16,707 bases of DNA. Source: Methanimicrococcus sp. Its GTDB lineage: Archaea > Halobacteriota > Methanosarcinia > Methanosarcinales > Methanosarcinaceae. The position numbers were made by a program, and so were the translations under genes. Of this stretch, positions 6,222 through 13,140 are shown piece after piece. How positions within the stretch are numbered: the first letter of the stretch is position 1; each line of letters starts with the position of its first letter. The DNA lies in the NCBI GenBank assembly GCA_009783635.1, contig WRDC01000018.1, positions 1 to 16,707 on the forward strand, in the 5' to 3' direction. The notes below the pieces were generated by a model that did no database searches, was not told where the DNA came from, and saw only the letters and a program-made list of their open reading frames with translations.

Positions 6222-7505
6222 ATGAGTTTCCGTGATTTTATTGACGAATTGAGAAAAAACGGCCGCCTCACCGAAGTTGAAAACCCCGTTTCCAAGAACT
6301 ATGAGGCGCCGGTTATGGCGCACGAAACGAAAGGACCGATTTTCTTCCGAAACGTTGACGGTTCCAAAGCCGTTATGAATCTGCTCGGCACAAGGGAAGA
6401 GCTCGGTGCCATGCTCGGCGTTCCGAAAGAAGAAATTATCAAACGGTTGGCCGACATTGCGCCCGACGGCAAAGTTGTCGTTGTCAAAGATTCGCCGACA
6501 AAAGAAGTCGTCATTAAAGAGAAAGATGTGGATTTGTTCAAACTCCCCATCATGAAGCACTTTGAAAAAGACGGCGGCGAAGGATACATTACGGCCGGCA
6601 TTATCGTTTCGGAATTCGGCGGCGAAAAGAACGCGTCCATCCACAGGCTGATGGTTATTGATAAAAATACGCTTGCTGCCCGCTTAGTGCCGCCGCGTCA
6701 TACTTATGTGCTTCACAAAAAAGCCGGCGAAGCCGGAAAAAAACTTCCGGTCGCAATCGTTATCGGTGCCGACCCCCTCATCACATATGCCAGCACCACC
6801 CGCGTTCCGCTGTCCAAAGAATTTGAATACGCGGCGGCTCTTCGCGGCGCGCCCGTCGAGCTTTTCGAATGTGAGAACGGCGTCAAAGTCCCGCACGCGG
6901 AATATGTTCTGGAGGGCTACATCGATCCGAAGGAACGCGCGGCCGAAGGACCGTTTGTGGACATCACCGGCACATATGACCACGTCCGCCCCGAACCCGT
7001 TATTAAAATTACGAAAATCTACCACAGAAAAGACCCGATTTACCACGGCATCCTGCCCGCCGGCGCCGAACATTTGCTGATGATGGGCGTTCCGTACGAG
7101 CCGAAAATTTACAAAGCGGTCAGCGAAGTGACGACCGTTTCCAATGTGGTTCTCACCGAAGGCGGCTGCTGTTATCTGCACGCTGTCGTTCAAATCAAAA
7201 AACAAACGGAGGGCGATGCCAAAAACGCAATCATGGCCGCGTTTGCCGCTCACACCAGTTTGAAACACGTCGTTGTCGTGGACGATGACATTGACATTTT
7301 TAATCCGGATGATGTTGAATTCGCGATTGCGACGCGCGTGAAAGGCGACTCGGACATTATGATTGTCGCTAACGTCCGCGGCAGTTCCTTAGACCCGCGC
7401 GGCGCCCCCGACGGAACGACAACAAAAGTCGGCGTGGACGCGACAAAAGTGCTGGCCAATAAAGAAGACTTCGAGCGCGCGAAGTTTCCCGCCCTGAAAA
7501 AATAA
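6222..7505 (+). CDS. Anhydromevalonate phosphate decarboxylase (UbiD family)
   Basis: A 427-residue UbiD-family decarboxylase. Seen: MSFRDFIDELRKNGRL at the N-terminus, the central NASIHRLM region (137-144), GADPLITYAS (182-191), and the acidic active-site region with E227, E231 and E242 (AEYVLEGYID, then AEGPFVDITGTYD). UbiD enzymes use prenylated FMN. In the modified archaeal mevalonate pathway the homologue decarboxylates trans-anhydromevalonate 5-phosphate to isopentenyl phosphate. The assignment rests on the two following phosphomevalonate dehydratase genes, since UbiD members also act on aromatic acids. ATG 6222 is chosen over TTG 6174, which would place the TATA box inside the gene. 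No UbiX prenyltransferase gene is in the window. Confidence 0.88.
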   Translation: MSFRDFIDELRKNGRLTEVENPVSKNYEAPVMAHETKGPIFFRNVDGSKAVMNLLGTREELGAMLGVPKEEIIKRLADIAPDGKVVVVKDSPTKEVVIKEKDVDLFKLPIMKHFEKDGGEGYITAGIIVSEFGGEKNASIHRLMVIDKNTLAARLVPPRHTYVLHKKAGEAGKKLPVAIVIGADPLITYASTTRVPLSKEFEYAAALRGAPVELFECENGVKVPHAEYVLEGYIDPKERAAEGPFVDITGTYDHVRPEPVIKITKIYHRKDPIYHGILPAGAEHLLMMGVPYEPKIYKAVSEVTTVSNVVLTEGGCCYLHAVVQIKKQTEGDAKNAIMAAFAAHTSLKHVVVVDDDIDIFNPDDVEFAIATRVKGDSDIMIVANVRGSSLDPRGAPDGTTTKVGVDATKVLANKEDFERAKFPALKK

Positions 7506-7526
7506 ATTGTCGGGTGAGGCGGCACA

Positions 7527-8714
7527 ATGTATCTGACAAAAGAAGAAGAAAGGACCCTTCGCGGAGAGGACGGCGAAACGCTCCGCAAAATGATTGAAAT
7601 TTTGGTTGCGCTCGGCGATATTTACGGCGCGGATGCGCTCCTTCCCATCAAAAGCGCTCAAGTGTCCGGCGTGTCATACAAAACCATCGGAGATGCCGGC
7701 ATCGAATGGATTTCCGATTTGAAAGGCACGGTTAAAGTGCCGTCTGTTTTGAATCCGGCCGGAATGGATATGAATAATTGGGAACGCCTCGGCATTGACC
7801 CGAAATTCGCGGCCAAACAGATTGAAATCATTCAAGCGTTCGGCAGTCTCGGCATCGATTCGAAATGCACCTGTACGCCGTATTATCTCAGCGGTTTTGA
7901 CGTTCAGTACAAAGACCATTTGTCTTGGGGCGAATCATCCGCCATTTCCTTTTCAAATTCCGTTCTCGGCGCGCGCACCAACCGTGAAGGCGGCCCGTCC
8001 GCGCTGGCGGCGGCGCTTATCGGTAAAACGCCCGATTACGGCTATCATAAATCTGAAAACCGAAAACCGAATTACGAAATTATTGCGGATTTTGAAACGT
8101 CCGGTTCCGATTACGGCGCGCTCGGCTATGTTGCCGGTAAAGCGGTCGGCAGCAAAATTCCTCTTTTCAAACTCAAATCCGTGCCGACGAAAGATGAAAT
8201 GAAAATGCTCGGCGCGGCCATGGCCGCATCGGGCGCGGTTGCTCTTTACCATATTGCCGGTGTTACGCCCGAAGTGACGGACAAAGAATTCAGTTACGAA
8301 AAGCCGTCGGAAAGCATTGTGATTGAACGAAAAGATATTGACGCGGTTTATGAATCCGCCAACGATTCCGGAACGGCGAATGATATCGTCACCATCGGCT
8401 GCCCGCATTGCTCAAAAGAAGAGCTGGAGCGGCTTTCGTCTCTTTTAGAAGGCAAAACCGTTGTGAAAGAATTTTGGATATTCACTTCCCGGGAAGTGGC
8501 CGAGCAAAACAAAAAGACCATTGACCGCATTGAAAATAGCGGCGCGAAAGTCGTTTGCGACACCTGTATGGTCGTGTCGCCCGCGGCGAATTCGTACAAA
8601 TGTATGATGGTCAACTCCGGAAAAGCTTATGCCTACGTTCCGAGTATGTGCGGCCTGAAAGCAACCTACGGGACAATGGAAAAGTGTGTTAAAGACGCAA
8701 CGGGGGACATTTGA
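7527..8714 (+). CDS. Phosphomevalonate dehydratase, large subunit (aconitase X catalytic subunit)
   Basis: A 395-residue AcnX-type protein, from the classical N-terminus MYLTKEEE through SGVSYKTIGDAG (47-58), CTCTPYYLSG (114-123), WGESSAISFSNSVLGARTNR (134-153) and the C-terminal pairs C292/C295 and C344/C347. AcnX enzymes bind an iron-sulfur cluster through cysteines of these motifs; which three serve here I cannot tell. With the small subunit it dehydrates 5-phosphomevalonate to trans-anhydromevalonate 5-phosphate, the substrate of the upstream decarboxylase. It starts 21 bases after that gene, and its TGA is immediately followed by the small-subunit ATG, so the subunits are probably co-translated. 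Confidence 0.93.
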   Translation: MYLTKEEERTLRGEDGETLRKMIEILVALGDIYGADALLPIKSAQVSGVSYKTIGDAGIEWISDLKGTVKVPSVLNPAGMDMNNWERLGIDPKFAAKQIEIIQAFGSLGIDSKCTCTPYYLSGFDVQYKDHLSWGESSAISFSNSVLGARTNREGGPSALAAALIGKTPDYGYHKSENRKPNYEIIADFETSGSDYGALGYVAGKAVGSKIPLFKLKSVPTKDEMKMLGAAMAASGAVALYHIAGVTPEVTDKEFSYEKPSESIVIERKDIDAVYESANDSGTANDIVTIGCPHCSKEELERLSSLLEGKTVVKEFWIFTSREVAEQNKKTIDRIENSGAKVVCDTCMVVSPAANSYKCMMVNSGKAYAYVPSMCGLKATYGTMEKCVKDATGDI

Positions 8715-9119
8715 ATGACGCAAATCATTAAAGGCCGGACAATTGCCCGCGGCACAGCGGCCGGTAAAGTGCTGATGACCAAAGACCCGATTTCATTCTT
8801 GGGCAACGTCGAGCCGGAAACGGGAAAAATTGTTGATCCGGCGCATGAACTGTTCGGCCGGTCAATTCAAGGAACCGTATTGGTCTTTCCGCAGGGCAAA
8901 GGCTCAACCGTCGGTTCTTATGTCATTTACCGGCTTAAAAAAAACGGGACCGCGCCGGCCGCAATTATTAATTTGGAATGCGAACCGATTGTCGCCGTCG
9001 GCGCCATCATTTCCGAAATTCCGCTGATCGATAAACTGGAGACGGATCCGTATGCCGTTTTAAAAGACGGAGATGAAGTCATCGTCAACAGCGCCGAAGG
9101 ATACATTGAAATTTTGTAA
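8715..9119 (+). CDS. Phosphomevalonate dehydratase, small subunit (DUF126 / aconitase X swivel domain)
   Basis: A 134-residue swivel-domain protein of the DUF126 family, which in archaea is a separate subunit and in some other aconitase X enzymes is fused to the large one. The conserved GKGSTVGSYVIY (61-72) with NGTAPAAIIN (77-86) marks the family and lies at the active-site face. The ATG touches the stop of the large-subunit gene, and GGGGGA at 8702-8707 is its ribosome binding site. It works as a heterodimer with the large subunit. Confidence 0.93.
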   Translation: MTQIIKGRTIARGTAAGKVLMTKDPISFLGNVEPETGKIVDPAHELFGRSIQGTVLVFPQGKGSTVGSYVIYRLKKNGTAPAAIINLECEPIVAVGAIISEIPLIDKLETDPYAVLKDGDEVIVNSAEGYIEIL

Positions 9120-9138
9120 AACGGACGGTTTATTGAAA

Positions 9139-10356
9139 ATGAAATCGGGAGACGAGAATACAAAAAACGCGCCGGAAAAATTTTCAAAAACCGGCCTCCC
9201 GATCCATTTCCGCTATTTCAGAAAAAACACTTACAGTTATGCTGCGCTCGTTCCTGTTCTTCCCAACGCCGCGTTTTCAAAAAAACCGGAAAACGGTATC
9301 ATGCTTTACAGTTTTTTTACGAACCAAAAGGATGACGTTTTTGAAGAAGTCGATGACGCCCGCGCCGAATTGACAAACTCTTTTTTCATTGCCGGCGGAC
9401 CGCATCCGTCGGGAGCGCCGGCGGAAACGCTGGAACATTTTGATGCCGTTGTCATCGGCGAAGGCGAAGAAACGCTTCCCAAACTGGTCTTTCGGATTTC
9501 GGAGAACGAAAAAAACGGCGTTGACCGGAAAACGGGCTTTGAAGAAATCGCCGGCATCGCCTTCAAAAACAATTCCGGTGACACTTTTATAACGCCTGCC
9601 GGCCCGGCGGTCGAATTGGATAAATTTCCGTGCTTTTCACCGGACAGCCTTTGGCGCCCGCTTGAAATATCCCGCGGCTGTCCGCACCGGTGCAAATTTT
9701 GTCAAACGCCGCAGTTGTTCGGTCACAAAATGCGCCACCGGAGCGTTTCTGAAATCGTGAAGTATGCGGCTTATTACGATGATTTGCGTTTCATCTCTTC
9801 CAACGCGTTGGCTTACGGCGGCAACGGCGTGACGCCGAAATCCGAAAAAGTCAAAGAACTGTTGTCCGGCCTTTCGAAACTTGACGGCAAAAGAATTTAT
9901 TTCGGCACATTCCCGTCGGAAGTACGCCCGGAATTTGTGACGGAAGAAATGATTGACCTCGTCGGAAAATATTGCGCCAACGATTCTCTCAGCATCGGCG
10001 CGCAATCGGGAAGCGACGCCGTTTTAACAGAAATCGGGCGCGGACATTCGGCCGCAGATGTTTTGAATGCCGCGGAAATCTGCCGCCGGGCGGATATAAT
10101 ACCGATTGTGGATTTTATCATCGGTTTTCCGAATGAGACATTGACGGACCAAGAACAAACGCTTGAAATGATTGATTGGATTTGCCGTCACGGCGGAGAG
10201 GTGCGCGCGCATTATTTGACACCGCTGCCGTCGACGCCTTATGAGAATATTGTTCCCGCAAAGGTTCACCCCGAAATTTCAAAGAAACTCGGAAAATTGG
10301 CGCTCGGCGGTAAACTGAAAGGAAACTGGGAAGACATGAAAAACAAATCCGCCTAA
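9139..10356 (+). CDS. B12-binding-type radical SAM protein (MJ1487-like family)
   Basis: About 405 residues. The N-terminal part (to about 165) resembles a cobalamin-binding-like Rossmann domain with AGGPHPSG and VIGEGEETLPKL. The radical SAM core follows with the CxxxCxxC motif, C181, C185 and C188 in RGCPHRCKFC, which binds the 4Fe-4S cluster; later motifs are IGAQSGSDAVL and DFIIGFPNET. This resembles a methanogen-rich family known by its MJ1487 member, whose substrate is unknown. I chose ATG 9139, 19 bases after the small-subunit stop; an in-frame start at 9073 would overlap that gene and adds unlike sequence. Same strand and close spacing suggest the operon continues, but a mevalonate role is not shown. 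Confidence 0.85.
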   Translation: MKSGDENTKNAPEKFSKTGLPIHFRYFRKNTYSYAALVPVLPNAAFSKKPENGIMLYSFFTNQKDDVFEEVDDARAELTNSFFIAGGPHPSGAPAETLEHFDAVVIGEGEETLPKLVFRISENEKNGVDRKTGFEEIAGIAFKNNSGDTFITPAGPAVELDKFPCFSPDSLWRPLEISRGCPHRCKFCQTPQLFGHKMRHRSVSEIVKYAAYYDDLRFISSNALAYGGNGVTPKSEKVKELLSGLSKLDGKRIYFGTFPSEVRPEFVTEEMIDLVGKYCANDSLSIGAQSGSDAVLTEIGRGHSAADVLNAAEICRRADIIPIVDFIIGFPNETLTDQEQTLEMIDWICRHGGEVRAHYLTPLPSTPYENIVPAKVHPEISKKLGKLALGGKLKGNWEDMKNKSA

Positions 10357-10387
10357 GGTGGATAAAAATTGCATAAAATATTGCATA

Positions 10388-10424
10388 AAAATTACGGCCG
10401 AAACGAAGCGACGGCCGCAATTTT
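10388..10424. terminator. Bidirectional hairpin between convergent genes (dispersed element, copy 3)
   Basis: AAAATTACGGCCG (10388-10400) pairs with CGGCCGCAATTTT (10412-10424) with one mismatch in 13, across the loop AAACGAAGCGA. A T-run ends the stem on each strand, and the hairpin lies between the convergent radical SAM and transporter genes, as a two-way terminator would. The loop matches the other dispersed copies. Just upstream, TTGCATAAAA occurs twice (from 10369 and 10381). Confidence 0.65.
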
Positions 10425-10431
10425 CCGTTTA

Positions 10432-11220
10432 TTAAACCGTTGTTTCAGAAAGGTCGGTTTTGCCAAGCATACGCTTGTACAAAATAAACCAAGGTGTGTC
10501 GGCGACGCCGATAAAGACTTTGACAATCAGTTGCCCGACAATTAAACCCGCGACGACTTCCCACGGATATCCGCCGATGAGATAAAATGCGATGATAACG
10601 AAAATGAAAGAATCCACCGCCAAACTGAACGCGTCGCTGATAAGCGAACGGGCCCAAATGTACGGATTGAGGAAAGAATCGCCTTTAAAGGCCAATTCGC
10701 GGGGTTTGAGTTTTCTTTTAAGATAGGAAAAGATGTAGGTGTCCAGCATCGAACAGACAAAGAAGGAAATCCAGCTTCCGATTGTTACGCCGACGCTGAG
10801 CGCAAGGATAGCTGTCCACGCCTCGTCAAATTCATAAAACGGAGCCGCCGGAATGGAAACGGCCATCATGATAAACATTACATAAAGGATCTGTGTCATA
10901 AGGGCAATCACTACCGCCGCAACCGCCTTTTTGCGCCCGTAAACTTCATTGATCATGTCCAAAACTTGGGCGATGAAAGGATAAAGAATCGCGCCGGCAG
11001 GCGTTGACAAAATTAAACTGTAGCTGAACAGGGTCCCAAAATCCAATGTCACAATTTTGGTCGCAATCACCTGAGAGCTGAGCAGATAAGCCACATAAAA
11101 AGCGACAAGCGCCGCAAAACCGTAAGCCGGATATTTTTTGACAATTCGGACGGACGCAATTGTCACAATTGTCATGGCAGCCATCCAAAAAACCAAAATA
11201 AGCAAAAGATCATAATTCAT
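10432..11220 (-). CDS. yhhQ: Queuosine/7-deazaguanine precursor transporter, YhhQ (VUT) family
   Basis: A 262-residue membrane protein with about six to seven hydrophobic segments. Family marks are SQVIATKIV, the strongly conserved ILYPFIAQVLDMINEVYGRK, DTYIFSYLK in the middle, RSLISDAFSLAVDSFIF and a final GVADTPWF. Bacterial YhhQ imports the queuosine precursors preQ0 and preQ1; in an archaeon the likely cargo is preQ0 or a related 7-deazaguanine for archaeosine in tRNA (inference). ATG 11220 is preceded by AGAGGT eight bases away and by a well-placed TATA box; a TTG at 11253 is rejected. It is transcribed alone, convergent with the radical SAM gene and divergent from cca. Confidence 0.9.
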   Translation of the reverse strand: MNYDLLLILVFWMAAMTIVTIASVRIVKKYPAYGFAALVAFYVAYLLSSQVIATKIVTLDFGTLFSYSLILSTPAGAILYPFIAQVLDMINEVYGRKKAVAAVVIALMTQILYVMFIMMAVSIPAAPFYEFDEAWTAILALSVGVTIGSWISFFVCSMLDTYIFSYLKRKLKPRELAFKGDSFLNPYIWARSLISDAFSLAVDSFIFVIIAFYLIGGYPWEVVAGLIVGQLIVKVFIGVADTPWFILYKRMLGKTDLSETTV

Positions 11221-11255
11221 TGAATAAACCTCTGCCTGACCTAAAAATCCCAATC

Positions 11256-11263
11256 ATATAAAA
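11256..11263 (-). promoter_or_regulatory. TATA box of the transporter gene
   Basis: CTTTTATATG on the minus strand, about 36 bases before the ATG at 11220. A start about 25 bases downstream leaves a short leader that still holds the AGAGGT ribosome binding site. Confidence 0.6.
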
Positions 11264-11378
11264 GTGTTTCAAAAGAAATCGGCGGACGGACAATATCCGG
11301 ATTTAAGAAAAACGGTATTCTTCGGAACCGACGAGGAAAAACAGCGGTCGGATGAAAAAACAACCGGTTACAACCAAT

Positions 11379-11390
11379 TTTAAATATTTA
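11379..11390 (+). promoter_or_regulatory. Probable TATA box of the CCA-adding enzyme gene
   Basis: TTTAAATATTTA is the only good TATA-like element between the transporter promoter and cca. If it drives cca, transcription starts near 11405-11412 and most of the 28-bp array lies in a leader of about 175 bases. The core TAAATATTTA is self-complementary, so direction is uncertain. Confidence 0.4.
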
Positions 11391-11397
11391 TCAAACT

Positions 11398-11494
11398 ATT
11401 GAAATGATACTTTGAAATGATACCAATTGAAATGATACTTTGAAATGATACCAATTGAAATGATACTTTGAAATGATACCAATTGAAATGATAC
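11398..11494 (+). repeat. 28-bp perfect tandem array upstream of cca
   Basis: Three identical contiguous 28-bp units (11398-11425, 11426-11453, 11454-11481) plus a 13-base partial fourth. Each unit holds TTGAAATGATAC twice, giving seven copies in all, spaced alternately 13 and 15 bases. There are no spacers, so it is not CRISPR. The rest of the 365-base gap (11221-11585) holds the two promoters, the GAATCAAAACCGG pair and no visible gene. Confidence 0.95.
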
Positions 11495-11514
11495 AGAAAA
11501 AAAGAAACAGACGT

Positions 11515-11561
11515 GAATCAAAACCGGAGCGTCAAAATCAAAAAGAGCGAATCAAAACCGG
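11515..11561 (+). repeat. 13-bp direct repeat pair in the cca leader
   Basis: GAATCAAAACCGG occurs at 11515-11527 and 11549-11561, 34 bases apart, between the tandem array and the cca ribosome binding site. The intervening bases are also rich in TCAAAA, suggesting an older degenerate duplication. Confidence 0.7.
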
Positions 11562-11585
11562 TAAATCAAAAACAAAGGAAAGATT

Positions 11586-12995
11586 ATGCAAGCCGATACA
11601 AAAGACGATACGATGAATGGACGGAAGATGACGGAAATACGGCAAGATGTCTTATCCCGCGTTCGCCCGACGGAAGATGAAAAAATAAAATTGGAAACCG
11701 TTCGGAAAGGCATCATTGACGATATCGTCCGAATCGCGCGGCAGCAGGGCCAACACGATGTTATTCCGCTCTCCGTCGGTTCAGCCGAGCGCAACACTTG
11801 GCTGCACGGCAATCATGACATCGATCTTTTTATTTCCTATCCGGAGGACACTTCTTTTAATGAGTTTCACAAAAAAAGCAAAAGGTTGCTCGCGGAAATG
11901 GCCAAAACGGGAGATTCTTGGGAAGACCGCCATTCGGCACATCCGTACATTCATATCCGAAAGGAAGGATTTGAAGTGGATTTGGTGCCCTGTTTTCGCG
12001 TGAAAAGCGGCGCTGAGATCAAATCCGCTGTTGACAGAACGCCGTTTCACTGCGCTTACATTAAGGAAAATATACGCGGATTGGAAGAGGATGTCCTGCT
12101 GCTGAAACAATTCATGAAAGGAACGGGCGTTTACGGCTCGGAAGTCAAAACGGGCGGCTTTTCGGGATATCTGACGGAGATTTTAACGATCTACTATGGC
12201 GGTTTTGAGAAGGTCCTCGAGGCGGCTTCGGAATGGAAACGCGGAACGGTTATCGATATCGCCGCGCATCAAACGGTTGAACACGAAGACCCGCTGGTTG
12301 TCGTTGACCCGACAGATCCGAAAAGAAACGTTGCCGCCGCGCTGTCGCTGACAAAATTTTCACTCTTTATTGACAGGGCCCGCGCGTTCTTGAAAAATCA
12401 AAGCGCGGAATATTTCACAAAAAAAGAATACCCGCCGCTGACCGCCGAAGAATACAGGCGGCTGGCGGAAAAACGCGGCACAAAATTGATCGGGGTCTCC
12501 TTTAAAACGCCGCCGAAAGCGGAAGATACGCTGTATCCGCAGCTTTTCCGGTTGGAGAAATCACTGGAAGAAATTCTGACGCGCAACGAATTTACCGTCA
12601 TCAATGCCTTTTCATGGTCGGAAGAACATCAAAAAAGCGTCGTTTTTGTCGAGGTTTTGAACGATGAACTGCCGCCGCTGCAAAAACGCGTCGGCCCACC
12701 CGTTTGGAATATAAACAACGCGGCGGCGTTCCGCAAAAAGTACAAAGGCGACCCGAATACATTCTCGTTCGCCATTGAAAATGACCGCTATGTCGCTGAA
12801 ATTTTGAGGAAATATAAATCGGCCGCGGTTCTGATTGAAGATTTGCTTTTCAAAGAAGCCGCTCTCGGCCGTCATGTTCAAGACGCTTTAAAAGAAGGAT
12901 ATGAAATTTTCCGAAACGAAGACATCGAAAAAATCGGAAGCGAAGCATTTTGGAAATTTATGAATGAGAAACTGACGGGTCAAATTGATCCTTGA
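11586..12995 (+). CDS. cca: CCA-adding enzyme (archaeal class I tRNA nucleotidyltransferase)
   Basis: A 469-residue enzyme that builds or repairs the 3'-CCA end of tRNAs from CTP and ATP without a nucleic-acid template. The nucleotidyltransferase signature GSAERNTWLHGNHDIDLFI (65-83) supplies G65-S66 and metal ligands D78 and D80; D132 in FEVDLVPCF completes the carboxylate triad. GGFSGYLTEILTIYYGGF lies in the central domain, and the remaining C-terminal part matches the tRNA-binding body and tail of archaeal class I enzymes. Length is usual for the family. ATG 11586 is preceded by AAAGGAAAG; inner ATG codons at 11613 and 11628 are possible, because the first 15 residues are not conserved. 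It stands alone, with repeats upstream and a hairpin terminator downstream. Confidence 0.95.
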   Translation: MQADTKDDTMNGRKMTEIRQDVLSRVRPTEDEKIKLETVRKGIIDDIVRIARQQGQHDVIPLSVGSAERNTWLHGNHDIDLFISYPEDTSFNEFHKKSKRLLAEMAKTGDSWEDRHSAHPYIHIRKEGFEVDLVPCFRVKSGAEIKSAVDRTPFHCAYIKENIRGLEEDVLLLKQFMKGTGVYGSEVKTGGFSGYLTEILTIYYGGFEKVLEAASEWKRGTVIDIAAHQTVEHEDPLVVVDPTDPKRNVAAALSLTKFSLFIDRARAFLKNQSAEYFTKKEYPPLTAEEYRRLAEKRGTKLIGVSFKTPPKAEDTLYPQLFRLEKSLEEILTRNEFTVINAFSWSEEHQKSVVFVEVLNDELPPLQKRVGPPVWNINNAAAFRKKYKGDPNTFSFAIENDRYVAEILRKYKSAAVLIEDLLFKEAALGRHVQDALKEGYEIFRNEDIEKIGSEAFWKFMNEKLTGQIDP

Positions 12996-13083
12996 TGCGC
13001 CTGAAATGAAGTGCCGGAATAAAGCCGGAATAAAAAACAGATTACCGTTTTTCAGTTGATTAATCTTAAAAAAAGACCGAAAA

Positions 13084-13113
13084 GAAAAACAGGAAATAAA
13101 TGTCCTGTTTTTC
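13084..13113. terminator. Bidirectional transcription terminator between cca and aglB
   Basis: Perfect 11-bp stem GAAAAACAGGA (13084-13094) and TCCTGTTTTTC (13103-13113) with the 8-base loop AATAAATG. A T5 tract ends the stem on both strands. It lies in the gap between convergent genes and can end both transcripts. Confidence 0.75.
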
Positions 13114-13140
13114 AATTCATTTCGTTTTTACTTAAAATCT

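Noticed and set aside
6207..7268. Open frames on the minus strand, up to 194 codons, opposite the UbiD-family gene
   Set aside because: They mirror codon bias of the real gene; translations are Phe/Asn/Arg-rich without recognisable domains.
11398..11494. 28-bp repeats as a CRISPR array
   Set aside because: Units are contiguous with no spacers, and no cas gene is nearby. The same applies to 5896-6091.
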